A DNA stretch of 18,867 nucleotides from Planctomycetota bacterium (GTDB lineage: Bacteria > Planctomycetota > Phycisphaerae > WQYP01). Shown here one piece after another: positions 1 to 6,916 of this stretch. The DNA is taken from positions 1 through 18,867 of the forward strand of contig JAMDCX010000057.1 of the NCBI GenBank assembly GCA_023489375.1, in the 5' to 3' direction. The position numbers and the translations under genes were made by a program. The notes under the pieces are model-generated. The model worked only from the letters and a program-made list of their open reading frames with translations, ran no database searches and was not told where the DNA came from. Each line of letters begins with the position of its first letter. Within the stretch, counting starts at the first letter, position 1.

Positions 1-84
1 CCAGGAGGCCGTGAGCTTTGGCGCTCGTCGTCAATGTATATTCCAATACACTTTCCTCCTCGCTTCGCGCCCACAACCTCCTGG
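1..84 (-). other. Candidate three-helix structured RNA element, possibly truncated by the window edge
   Basis: No open frame explains this stretch, but it folds into nested helices. The outer helix pairs bases 1-8 (CCAGGAGG) with 77-84 (CCTCCTGG) and continues as 11-13 with 72-74. A second helix pairs 20-24 (GGCGC) with 67-71 (GCGCC). A terminal hairpin pairs 33-39 with 46-52 around a 6-base loop. On the minus strand the one imperfect pair (34/51) becomes a G-U wobble, whereas on the plus strand it is A-C. The large internal loop (25-32 and 53-66) is almost all purine on the minus strand. Both points favour the minus strand as the RNA-like strand. It lies downstream of the oxidoreductase gene. 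I do not recognise it as a known family; it could be an RNA, a dispersed repeat or a DNA-level palindrome. Confidence 0.4.
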
Positions 85-227
85 CCCTCCGTCAACCCTA
101 ATTTGTAGGCGTGACAGAGCACTAGCCTGAAAAATGGGCCGACATCTCGCTGTCATCATCGATTCATATTATTGTTCCTTGGATGTGCAGCTGCTTGCGA
201 CTGCTATGCGGGGAATGTAGATACGCA
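85..227. other. Intergenic stretch with no recognised gene
   Basis: This lies between the structured element at the window edge and the stop codon of the oxidoreductase gene. I see no convincing reading frame, and no hairpin followed by a T-tract that would serve as a terminator for the minus-strand gene. It most likely holds the 3' untranslated end of that gene. Confidence 0.5.
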
Positions 228-1118
228 CTACTCGTTTAATCCCGCATCTTCGCGGGCGCCCAACGCCAATCCGGTCCAGTCCAATTCACCACGGCCTTTG
301 GCTACGCCGGATTGCAGTCGATTAAAGATTAAATCCGCCAATGGCATGGGCACACCGTAATGTACGGCTGTTTCCCTTACCAGTCGCAGGTCTTTCAATC
401 CCAGCCGCAGCGCAAATTTTGCTGGATCATGTGATACATCTACAACGGACTGGCCATAGTTGCGATAAATCGGACTGGCAAAAAGACCGCCGCATAAAAG
501 CTCCAGCGCCGCTTGCTTATTCACTTCCGCTTTTTCCGCCAACGTAAAGGCTTCGGCCATGGCCTCCGTGGCTGCGGCTACCATAAAATTCCCGCATAAT
601 TTCAGAACGTTGGCTGATTCCACGTGATCTCCAAAATCCACCACTCCCTGGCCTAACGCTGCCAGAATCGGTCGCACCCGGGCCTTGGCGGCGGCATTGC
701 CGGATGTGCACACCCACAGTTTTCCAGCGGCGGCGACATCAGGCCTGCCAAAAACCGGGGCTGCCACATAACTTGAACCACGCTCCTCATGCAGCTTGGC
801 GAAATCCAGTGCCGTGGTCGGTGCAATAGTACTCATAGAAACATGCACCCCACCCGGCCCCAGCTTTTGCCAAATACCATTTTCACCAAGCATAACTGCG
901 CGTACTGCGGCATCATCCGCCAGCATGGTTAGCACAATGCCATCCGCCGACACGGTTGCGGCCGGATTGCCACACGCTATCGCACCAGCCGCCACAACTG
1001 TGGCGGTATGTTCCATCGTGCGGCTATAAACACGAACCGAAAAGCCCGCGGCTATTAAATTCTGAATCATGGGCGTGCCCATCCGTCCGGTACCAATAAA
1101 ACCAATTGGTGTGTTCAT
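228..1118 (-). CDS. NAD(P)-dependent oxidoreductase, 3-hydroxyisobutyrate dehydrogenase family
   Basis: This is a 296-residue beta-hydroxyacid dehydrogenase (COG2084 type). The N-terminal Rossmann fold carries GFIGTGRMG at residues 6-14. The substrate-binding segment is VSMSTIAP at 93-100. The catalytic-lysine segment VLKLCGN has Lys173 and is followed by the all-alpha C-terminal domain with LKDLRL near 241-246. The family oxidises or reduces small 3-hydroxy acids or semialdehydes in the cytoplasm. The APVFGRP motif at 120-126 replaces the usual glycine-rich APVSGG, so the substrate need not be 3-hydroxyisobutyrate; a tartronate-semialdehyde, succinic-semialdehyde or glyoxylate reductase-like enzyme is equally possible. 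The ATG is supported by AGGAG a few bases upstream. The gene stands alone, and a perfect dyad 30-50 bases before the start suggests local regulation. Confidence 0.9.
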   Translation of the reverse strand: MNTPIGFIGTGRMGTPMIQNLIAAGFSVRVYSRTMEHTATVVAAGAIACGNPAATVSADGIVLTMLADDAAVRAVMLGENGIWQKLGPGGVHVSMSTIAPTTALDFAKLHEERGSSYVAAPVFGRPDVAAAGKLWVCTSGNAAAKARVRPILAALGQGVVDFGDHVESANVLKLCGNFMVAAATEAMAEAFTLAEKAEVNKQAALELLCGGLFASPIYRNYGQSVVDVSHDPAKFALRLGLKDLRLVRETAVHYGVPMPLADLIFNRLQSGVAKGRGELDWTGLALGAREDAGLNE

Positions 1119-1147
1119 GGCTTTTTCTCCTTGTCAGGTCGGTGTTA

Positions 1148-1168
1148 TTGTTGCCTGGCCTGCAACAA
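1148..1168. promoter_or_regulatory. Perfect dyad TTGTTGC-N7-GCAACAA, possible operator of the oxidoreductase gene
   Basis: A seven-base half-site at 1148-1154 and its exact reverse complement at 1162-1168 are separated by seven bases. The centre lies about 40 bases upstream of the oxidoreductase ATG, where a repressor site or a 5'-leader hairpin would be expected. I see no convincing sigma-70 promoter to anchor it, so the operator reading is inference. Confidence 0.4.
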
Positions 1169-1331
1169 GTTTATCGCCAAATGACTCGTCGTCCAAACCA
1201 CCCCAATGCTTTGCCAGACCGTCTCATTACTCATTGCAGTGCGGCCATGGGCGGGCGATGTTGGTGGCCGGCCTGTGAACGAATACGAATGTCGGGAGAC
1301 GTTTATCGCTATGGCGCATACAGTGATTGGA

Positions 1332-1349
1332 AATAGTACTGCGGTGAAT
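1332..1349 (+). repeat. Left copy of the 18-bp direct repeat flanking the mobile element
   Basis: The sequence AATAGTACTGCGGTGAAT occurs here and again at 1776-1793, on the two sides of the inserted element. Exact repetition at both borders is what a target-site duplication looks like. Eighteen bases (sixteen if the element ends are set at TG and CA) is longer than usual for most IS families. Confidence 0.8.
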
Positions 1350-1776
1350 GTCATACCAAAGTTAAAATGTCCGGTTTGACCAAAGTTAAAAAGTCCTTGT
1401 TTCTGTCGGTGCTGGCGACCGAGGTGGCTGGTTGAAACGTAGAATACTGGCGGTCAACACAACGGAAAGATGGCATAGGCACCAGGATTGTTGCGGGCCG
1501 TCGCACATCCCGCTCGCCTCTGTCGCCGGCGAGGCGACTTGCAGCTCTCCTCCCTCTGAAAACGGCCGGAGACGATAAGCGGCCTATTGCGACCTGACGG
1601 GCCGCCGGCGCAATGCACCCGATCCCGGCGAGCGTCACGGCCAAACAGGGGCCGTGCCAAGAGCCACCAAGGCCATCAGCAACCCCGCGCAACGGCCCGG
1701 CCCAAAGTGGTTCAATGCACCGAAGCGGACATTTTAGCTTTGGCTAAATAGCGGACATTTTAACTTTGGCCTGACA
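1349..1776. mobile_element. MITE-like non-autonomous IS element with doubled terminal repeats
   Basis: The ends form an imperfect inverted repeat beginning TGTCA. Each end carries two copies of a 17-base box, CCAAAGTTAAAATGTCC. The left end has copies at 1356-1372 and 1380-1396 (one mismatch). The right end, inverted, has copies at 1753-1769 and 1727-1743 (one mismatch). Box spacing is 24 bases on the left and 26 on the right. Outer TG/CA dinucleotides with repeated transposase-binding boxes are known from the IS21 and IS481-type DDE transposases. The interior (about 1400-1725) is clearly more G+C-rich than its surroundings and has no frame resembling a transposase, so movement would need an enzyme in trans. 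A 6-bp hairpin sits at 1522-1538. The family assignment is inference. Confidence 0.7.
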
Positions 1777-1793
1777 ATAGTACTGCGGTGAAT
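1776..1793 (+). repeat. Right copy of the 18-bp direct repeat flanking the mobile element
   Basis: Identical over 18 bases to 1332-1349. It begins exactly where the right terminal repeat of the element ends, which supports a target-site duplication. Removing the element and one copy restores a continuous spacer between the divergent genes. Confidence 0.8.
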
Positions 1794-1821
1794 TTGCATT
1801 CGGCTAAAAAATCGATAGAAT
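1794..1821 (+). promoter_or_regulatory. Possible sigma-70 promoter of the seven-gene plus-strand cluster
   Basis: TTGCAT at 1794-1799 and TAGAAT at 1816-1821 are separated by 16 bases. The -10 box matches five of six consensus positions and the -35 box three of six. The start would be near 1828, giving a leader of about 50 bases before the ATG at 1877. The promoter lies just outside the inserted element, so the insertion may have displaced upstream control sites but not the core promoter. Confidence 0.35.
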
Positions 1822-1876
1822 GTTCAATTCTTCAGATCATGGTTCGCGTGGATGCGGACGATGCAGGAGTGCTGTG

Positions 1877-4207
1877 ATGAGCCGATGGACGGCGTTATTT
1901 TTATTAGTGGTAATTCTGGTGGGAGGAGTCGCACGCGCTACGGGTGCAAATATCAAACTTGAAACTATATCCGCGGCGACATTATCGGCGCGGGCCAATC
2001 ATTGGAATGCCGCCATTGCGGGGTTAAGCAATACCAGCAATCAGGCCGTACATGCGAATTTGTTTGTGCGCATGGATCGGATGTCCAATGTGGAATTCCA
2101 GCAGCCGGTCTGGTTACCTGCCCGGAGTGCTGAAACCATTTCGCTGCCGGTCTTTTGCCCCTCTCCACGACCCGGTCAGAAAGCTACGGATTACACTGCC
2201 TGGCTGGCTGTTGGCTTAACACATCATATTATAGCGCGAGATCGAGGTGGTATATTTACGCCCAAGATCAGAAATACCATGATGGCTGTGACTGATGGTA
2301 ATGATCAAGCCACCGTCAATCTAGCCGTTCAAATGCGGCGGCAAGAAGGATTGTCGTCCATTATGGCTTACACCAACAGCCGGCATCTGCCTTTTCTGGC
2401 CTCGGAATATGATGGGGTATATGCGGTTATCGCCGCGCGACGGCGAATGGCTTTAACGGGCCAGCAGCTTTCCGCGTTAAGGCGATGGATTGTTGCTGGT
2501 GGAAAATTGTGGATTCAATCGCAACGCGTGCCGAATAGTTTTGGCTCCGCCCTGTTGGGGCCGGCATGGACCATAGCCAGGGTTGGGCAGACGCATACCG
2601 CCACCCTGCGATTTTCCGGCCATGGCATTCGTAATCGCATTGTGCATCTGAAAAAGGCCATTCATTTTGTTTATCTCGTGGCCCCGGGATATACGACCTT
2701 GGAACAAATCAACGGTTGGCCAGCAGTCTTGACTCGACACATCGGCCTGGGAGAGGTTTATGTCTGTGCGGTCAACGGGCGGGGATTATTAAATCAAGAG
2801 GGTAAGGGTGGAACAGTGCTTTGGCCGATAGTGCGGCGTTTTTATGCAGCGCCCCATTTTCACGTTCCAGCTACCATTCTCAAACATAGTGCCATATCTC
2901 ACATTGGCTACCGAATTTCCCGGCGTCTGGTAATTGGTGCGGTGCTGATCGGTATGACCGTCTTGCTGTTGCTGATAAGTTTTCTTCTGGCGCATAAGAA
3001 CCAACTGGAGAAATTGGCCCCGGTGGCCATTCTCCTGGCCGTGGTAGCGGGAACGGTGTTGATTATCAATGGAAAAATGGATCGCGGGAGAGTTAAGTTA
3101 ACGCTTTCTTCCTATCAGATTGCCGTTGCCGCACCGGCGCAACATCTACTGGCTCTGCGTGGTTTTGCCACATTGTTTTCACCGCAAGCACAAGGGGCAG
3201 AATTGACCACGGCGTCGGCATTTCAATGTAACCCCGCCATCACCTTTGCCAAACAACCCCATGTGCTTATGGTAGCGCTGGACAACGGCCAATTCCAATG
3301 GGAAAATCTGACGCTTCCCTCTGCCGCCACCATGGATATCCCATTTAATAGCATTCGGAAGAATAATTTTATTGCTCCGATTATCGGCCGGTTTGGACCG
3401 TTGGGGCTGCAAATTTCCGGTCGCCGTACATTGTTGGGCCAACTGCGCGATGCCGTCATTGCCGCGCCGTGTGGAGTCATGGCACTGGTTCATTTGGGCC
3501 ACGGGCAAAACCTGGCGGGACATGCGGAAATTCTTCCGGCCGGTCAATTTGTCCGCTCTGCTCTGCTGACGCGATTGGCCCAGCGGCATAATACTATTGA
3601 GTCGCGGTTGTTTACCGCCGGCGGTCCAACGACACCCTTGCTTATGGGCTGGCGATCGTCCGTATCGCCTTCGGTACAACTGGCGCGTCAGATCCCCGTA
3701 GTATTTAATCAAACTTTGCTGGTGATACCCGTGGATTTGCAGCCCAGTGTTCCCGGTACACAGGTGGCTATAGCCTGGCCTTATTTGTCTTACAGTCTGG
3801 TTTCCGGTCCCGGCGAACAGGCGCCGGCTCCGGTGTATGACATTAGGAATCACAAATGGTTGCGTGATCTTTCAGCACCCGCCAAAATTTATATTCGTTT
3901 TCAGCTGCCGCCGGCAGTTTTACCTCTTAAAATTGCCAGCGCGGTGTTGACTCTCAAAGTCACCGCTCCCGGACGACCGGTGAACGTCATGGCTCCGGTG
4001 CGAGGCCGATGGATTCGGATCGGTGGCACGCCCAATGGAGCTGGCACCTTACGGGTGCATCCCACCGCCGCGGAAATGTCGGATATCGGCAAGGCCGGCG
4101 GCTGGCGTTGCGCTGTGATGGTGGGGGGAAATATAGATCCGAATAGTACTTGGCATATTACCGCGCTTCGTTTATCCGTAGCCGGCACGGTACAATCAAG
4201 GCGTTGA
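1877..4207 (+). CDS. Exported membrane-anchored protein with amidotransferase-like N-terminal region, ABC-linked
   Basis: This is a 776-residue protein. I chose the ATG at 1877 because AGGAG precedes it at normal spacing and a signal peptide starts at once (hydrophobic residues 6-18, ending near ARATG); an in-frame ATG at 1820 lacks both. Residues 25-340 are predicted outside the membrane. Residues 176-213 (EYDGVYAVI then LTGQQLSALRRWIVAGG) match the pattern of the glutamine-amidotransferase-like fold found beside ABC-2 exporters, without a catalytic triad that I can see. Two membrane segments follow (351-371 and 379-397) with a short basic loop between them. The last 380 residues look beta-rich and again external. 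The ATPase gene starts 35 bases downstream, so it is probably an accessory subunit of that transporter. Exact function unknown; distant similarity to GldG-type ABC auxiliary proteins is inference. Confidence 0.8.
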   Translation: MSRWTALFLLVVILVGGVARATGANIKLETISAATLSARANHWNAAIAGLSNTSNQAVHANLFVRMDRMSNVEFQQPVWLPARSAETISLPVFCPSPRPGQKATDYTAWLAVGLTHHIIARDRGGIFTPKIRNTMMAVTDGNDQATVNLAVQMRRQEGLSSIMAYTNSRHLPFLASEYDGVYAVIAARRRMALTGQQLSALRRWIVAGGKLWIQSQRVPNSFGSALLGPAWTIARVGQTHTATLRFSGHGIRNRIVHLKKAIHFVYLVAPGYTTLEQINGWPAVLTRHIGLGEVYVCAVNGRGLLNQEGKGGTVLWPIVRRFYAAPHFHVPATILKHSAISHIGYRISRRLVIGAVLIGMTVLLLLISFLLAHKNQLEKLAPVAILLAVVAGTVLIINGKMDRGRVKLTLSSYQIAVAAPAQHLLALRGFATLFSPQAQGAELTTASAFQCNPAITFAKQPHVLMVALDNGQFQWENLTLPSAATMDIPFNSIRKNNFIAPIIGRFGPLGLQISGRRTLLGQLRDAVIAAPCGVMALVHLGHGQNLAGHAEILPAGQFVRSALLTRLAQRHNTIESRLFTAGGPTTPLLMGWRSSVSPSVQLARQIPVVFNQTLLVIPVDLQPSVPGTQVAIAWPYLSYSLVSGPGEQAPAPVYDIRNHKWLRDLSAPAKIYIRFQLPPAVLPLKIASAVLTLKVTAPGRPVNVMAPVRGRWIRIGGTPNGAGTLRVHPTAAEMSDIGKAGGWRCAVMVGGNIDPNSTWHITALRLSVAGTVQSRR

Positions 4208-4242
4208 CGGATGGATAAGTTTCCAATGATACAGGAATGATT

Positions 4243-5226
4243 ATGAGTGACCCAGCAGTTGTGGAAACCGTTGCCCTGACGAAACGCTACGGCGATTTTA
4301 CCGCATTGGACGCTCTGAGTATCCGGCTGGAAAAAGGGCAGATACTCGGATTCATCGGTCCGAATGGAGCCGGCAAGACCACTACGATTAAAATTCTGGT
4401 GGGTTTAAGTCGTCCCACCAGCGGCCGGGCGGCCATTAATGGTGTGGATTGCACCGCAGAAGCCCGCAAGATCAAACATTTTGTGGGTTATATGCCGGAT
4501 ACCTTTGGTTCGTATGATAATATGCGGGTACGCGAGTATCTGGATTTTTTTGGAGCGGCCTTTAAGATACCGAGGCATCAGCGTCAGGATCGCATTAACG
4601 CTTCGCTGGCCATTACCGGCGCTACGCACATGGCCGATTTATATGTGGAAAGTCTGTCGCACGGCATGAAGCAGCGGGTAGCTATTGCCCGGACTCTCCT
4701 GCACGATCCACCGGTCTTGATATTGGATGAGCCGGCCAACGGTCTGGACCCGGCGGCACGTGTGGAGATGCGGGAAATTCTTTTGAATCTGGCCCAAAGC
4801 GGAAAGACTCTCATAGTAACCAGCCACATCCTGCCGGAGTTGGCTCGAATCTGCAATATGGTGGCGATTATGACGCACGGTAAACTGCGGGCGTTTGGCA
4901 CATTGGATCAGATTATGCAGGATGTGCGGCATCAACGCATGATTGAAATTCAATTGCTGTCCGAAGAGGATGTCGTACAGGCGGCGGAAATTTTGCGCCA
5001 GCATCTGGGCCCCACGGTAGCGGTGACGGAATCGCTGTCGGAATTGATGGTGCGGTTCAACACCACGGGTAACGAACAGAGTCTGGCATTGGCGTTGCAA
5101 CGGTTGGTGTCGGCCCAGGTTCGAGTCAGCCAGTTCCGTGAAATGCAGCAGGACCTGGAAGATGCTTTTCTATCCGTTACGCAAGAACCTCAATCGGAGA
5201 TGGCTGCCCAGGAGGTACAGGCATGA
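4243..5226 (+). CDS. ABC-2 type transporter ATP-binding protein
   Basis: This is a 327-residue ABC ATPase that powers the permease encoded next. Visible motifs are Walker A GPNGAGKTT at 39-47, signature LSHGM at 138-142 (a variant of LSGGQ), Walker B VLILDEP at 158-164 and the H-loop VTSH ending at His195. Residues from about 220 form the C-terminal extension usual in the drug/NatA-type exporter subfamily. An ATG also exists two codons earlier at 4237, but AGGA at 4233-4236 touches it and is better spaced for 4243. Its 3' end overlaps the permease start by four bases (ATGA), which indicates translational coupling. Direction of transport is inferred as export from the subfamily; the substrate cannot be read. 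Confidence 0.93.
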   Translation: MSDPAVVETVALTKRYGDFTALDALSIRLEKGQILGFIGPNGAGKTTTIKILVGLSRPTSGRAAINGVDCTAEARKIKHFVGYMPDTFGSYDNMRVREYLDFFGAAFKIPRHQRQDRINASLAITGATHMADLYVESLSHGMKQRVAIARTLLHDPPVLILDEPANGLDPAARVEMREILLNLAQSGKTLIVTSHILPELARICNMVAIMTHGKLRAFGTLDQIMQDVRHQRMIEIQLLSEEDVVQAAEILRQHLGPTVAVTESLSELMVRFNTTGNEQSLALALQRLVSAQVRVSQFREMQQDLEDAFLSVTQEPQSEMAAQEVQA

Positions 5227-6893
5227 ACAATCCTATCGTGCGTCGGGAACTCATCGGGACCTTACGAAAACCCAATGTTGCAGCTTTGCAAGTGGCGTGG
5301 ATGGCTGTGTTGGCGGTAGTGATGATCCTGCGCTGGCCTGTGAACGGACACGTTAATCTGGCCGGAACGCAGGCTCAACAGGTCCTAAGCCTTCTGTCGT
5401 GGACAATACTGGTGGGAGTTATGCTGGTGGCGCCGGCATTTCCGGCTGCCTCCGTCGTAGCGGAAAAGCGCAGTGGTACCCTGGCGTTGTTATTAAACTC
5501 ACCGCTTTCAACAGCCGCTATTTTTAGAGGCAAACTCATTGGGGCTTTGGGATTACCGTTGCTATTAATGCTGTTGACTATACCGGCCATGACGGCATGT
5601 TTTGCCATGGGCGGTGTAAGTCTGCTGCATCAGGTATTGCTACTTTATCTAGTATTCATTCTGGTGGCGCTGGAATCGGCGGCGGTCGGATTGTATGTAA
5701 GCATACGCGCCAATAATGTTGATTCGGCGATTCGCCTGACGTATGCGGTACTGTTCGTACTGGATTTGCTTGTGCTGATTCCATATCGCCTGGTTGCCAA
5801 TACTCAGATACCCTCTCTGGTAAATTTGGGGCGATGGCTGGCATCTTTTTCTTCTTTACCGGCCATACTCCATATTTTAGGCACCAATTCGATTCATGCC
5901 GGAAATTCCATCAATGGCGGTAATGCTGTGATCGTAAGATTTGTCATCTGCAGCCTGGCTTTGAGCGTGCTTTCAGGCTTATTGAGTATTCGGCGCCTGG
6001 GGCAATGGCTCTTTGACCGGCCGCGGGACAGCGGCAAAATTACCGATGACCGTTCGACCAAAGTTAGGGCCTATCGCCGCATCATGTATCTCTGGTTTTT
6101 TGATCCTCAACGCCGCAGCGGCCTGATCGGACCGTTAAGCAATCCGGTGATGGTCAAGGAATTTCGCACCAGCCGGTTTGGACGCTCGCATTGGATGATG
6201 CGCCTGGTCGGTATTTGTCTGATGGTTTCACTGGGGCTTATGCTGGCCGCGGCGTATGGTTCCATCAGTTTTAACCCTCGGACTTTGGGTGAATTAATGG
6301 TACTGTTTCAAGTGACGTTGATTGTACTTATCACGCCCAGCCTGGCTTCAGGACTCATCAGTTCAGAAATTCAAAATAAGACCTGGCAACTGTTGCGTGT
6401 AACGCCGCTCAGCGCCACTACCATTGTGCTGGGCAAACTTCTTAGCGTCTGTCGGACGTTATTGTTGTTGTTGCTGGCCACATTGCCGGGTTACGCAGTC
6501 ATGCTGGTTATTGATAAGGGACAGGCGGATCGCGTGGTTACGGTACTGATCACTCTGGGGATTATCGCGCTATTTTGCCTGCTGGTCAGCAGCGCCATCA
6601 GCAGCTGGTTTCGAAAAACTGCTCAGGCCACGGCGGTCTCTTATGCGCTGTTGCTGGCGATTTTCGGTGGAACTCTGGTTTTTTGGGCTGGACGCGGAAC
6701 TCTTTTTTCATTAAGTCTGGTAGCCGACATTTTGAAATTTAATCCACTGGCGGCGGCCTTATCCACGATTCACGCCCCCGGATTTAACGATTATAATTTT
6801 GTGCGCACAAATTGGTGTTTTATGCTCGTGGCGATGGGTATTGCCACGGTGATTTTGATTTTTCGGACTTGGCGTTTGACCCGGCCGGAATAG
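5223..6893 (+). CDS. ABC-2 type permease, internally duplicated (fused two-half subunit)
   Basis: This 556-residue polytopic membrane protein has about a dozen hydrophobic segments. The two halves repeat each other: NPIVRREL at 3-10 answers NPVMVKEF at 307-314, and SPLSTAAIFRGKL at 93-105 answers TPLSATTIVLGKL at 394-406. Both of the latter follow a helix and an acidic/basic coupling segment (VVAEKRSGT and ISSEIQNKT). Most ABC-2 permeases are single-half subunits of 250-400 residues that dimerise, so this chain may form the whole pore. A soluble linker of about 50 residues (256-306) separates the halves. GGAGG before the start and the ATGA overlap with the ATPase gene support the start. Partners are the ATPase before it and the exported proteins on either side. 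Confidence 0.9.
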   Translation: MNNPIVRRELIGTLRKPNVAALQVAWMAVLAVVMILRWPVNGHVNLAGTQAQQVLSLLSWTILVGVMLVAPAFPAASVVAEKRSGTLALLLNSPLSTAAIFRGKLIGALGLPLLLMLLTIPAMTACFAMGGVSLLHQVLLLYLVFILVALESAAVGLYVSIRANNVDSAIRLTYAVLFVLDLLVLIPYRLVANTQIPSLVNLGRWLASFSSLPAILHILGTNSIHAGNSINGGNAVIVRFVICSLALSVLSGLLSIRRLGQWLFDRPRDSGKITDDRSTKVRAYRRIMYLWFFDPQRRSGLIGPLSNPVMVKEFRTSRFGRSHWMMRLVGICLMVSLGLMLAAAYGSISFNPRTLGELMVLFQVTLIVLITPSLASGLISSEIQNKTWQLLRVTPLSATTIVLGKLLSVCRTLLLLLLATLPGYAVMLVIDKGQADRVVTVLITLGIIALFCLLVSSAISSWFRKTAQATAVSYALLLAIFGGTLVFWAGRGTLFSLSLVADILKFNPLAAALSTIHAPGFNDYNFVRTNWCFMLVAMGIATVILIFRTWRLTRPE

Positions 6894-6916
6894 TTTATGC
6901 AAATGGTTGTGTTGTC

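Noticed and set aside
1..84. Hammerhead or other known self-cleaving ribozyme
   Set aside because: The purine-rich internal loop contains GGAAA and GACGA pieces, but the CUGANGA core and the required helix order are absent.
1351..1692. A 113-codon minus-strand frame inside the mobile element as a transposase remnant
   Set aside because: The peptide is rich in Arg, Ala and Gly with no DDE or helix-turn-helix pattern; it follows from high G+C content.
3179..3853. A 224-codon open frame antisense to the 776-residue protein gene
   Set aside because: Its peptide has no family resemblance or coding character and lies entirely opposite a convincing gene.
6056..6066. GACCAAAGTTA inside the permease gene, equal to part of the mobile-element terminal box
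   Set aside because: Only eleven bases match, there is no inverted partner nearby and it lies inside intact coding sequence; chance is the better explanation.
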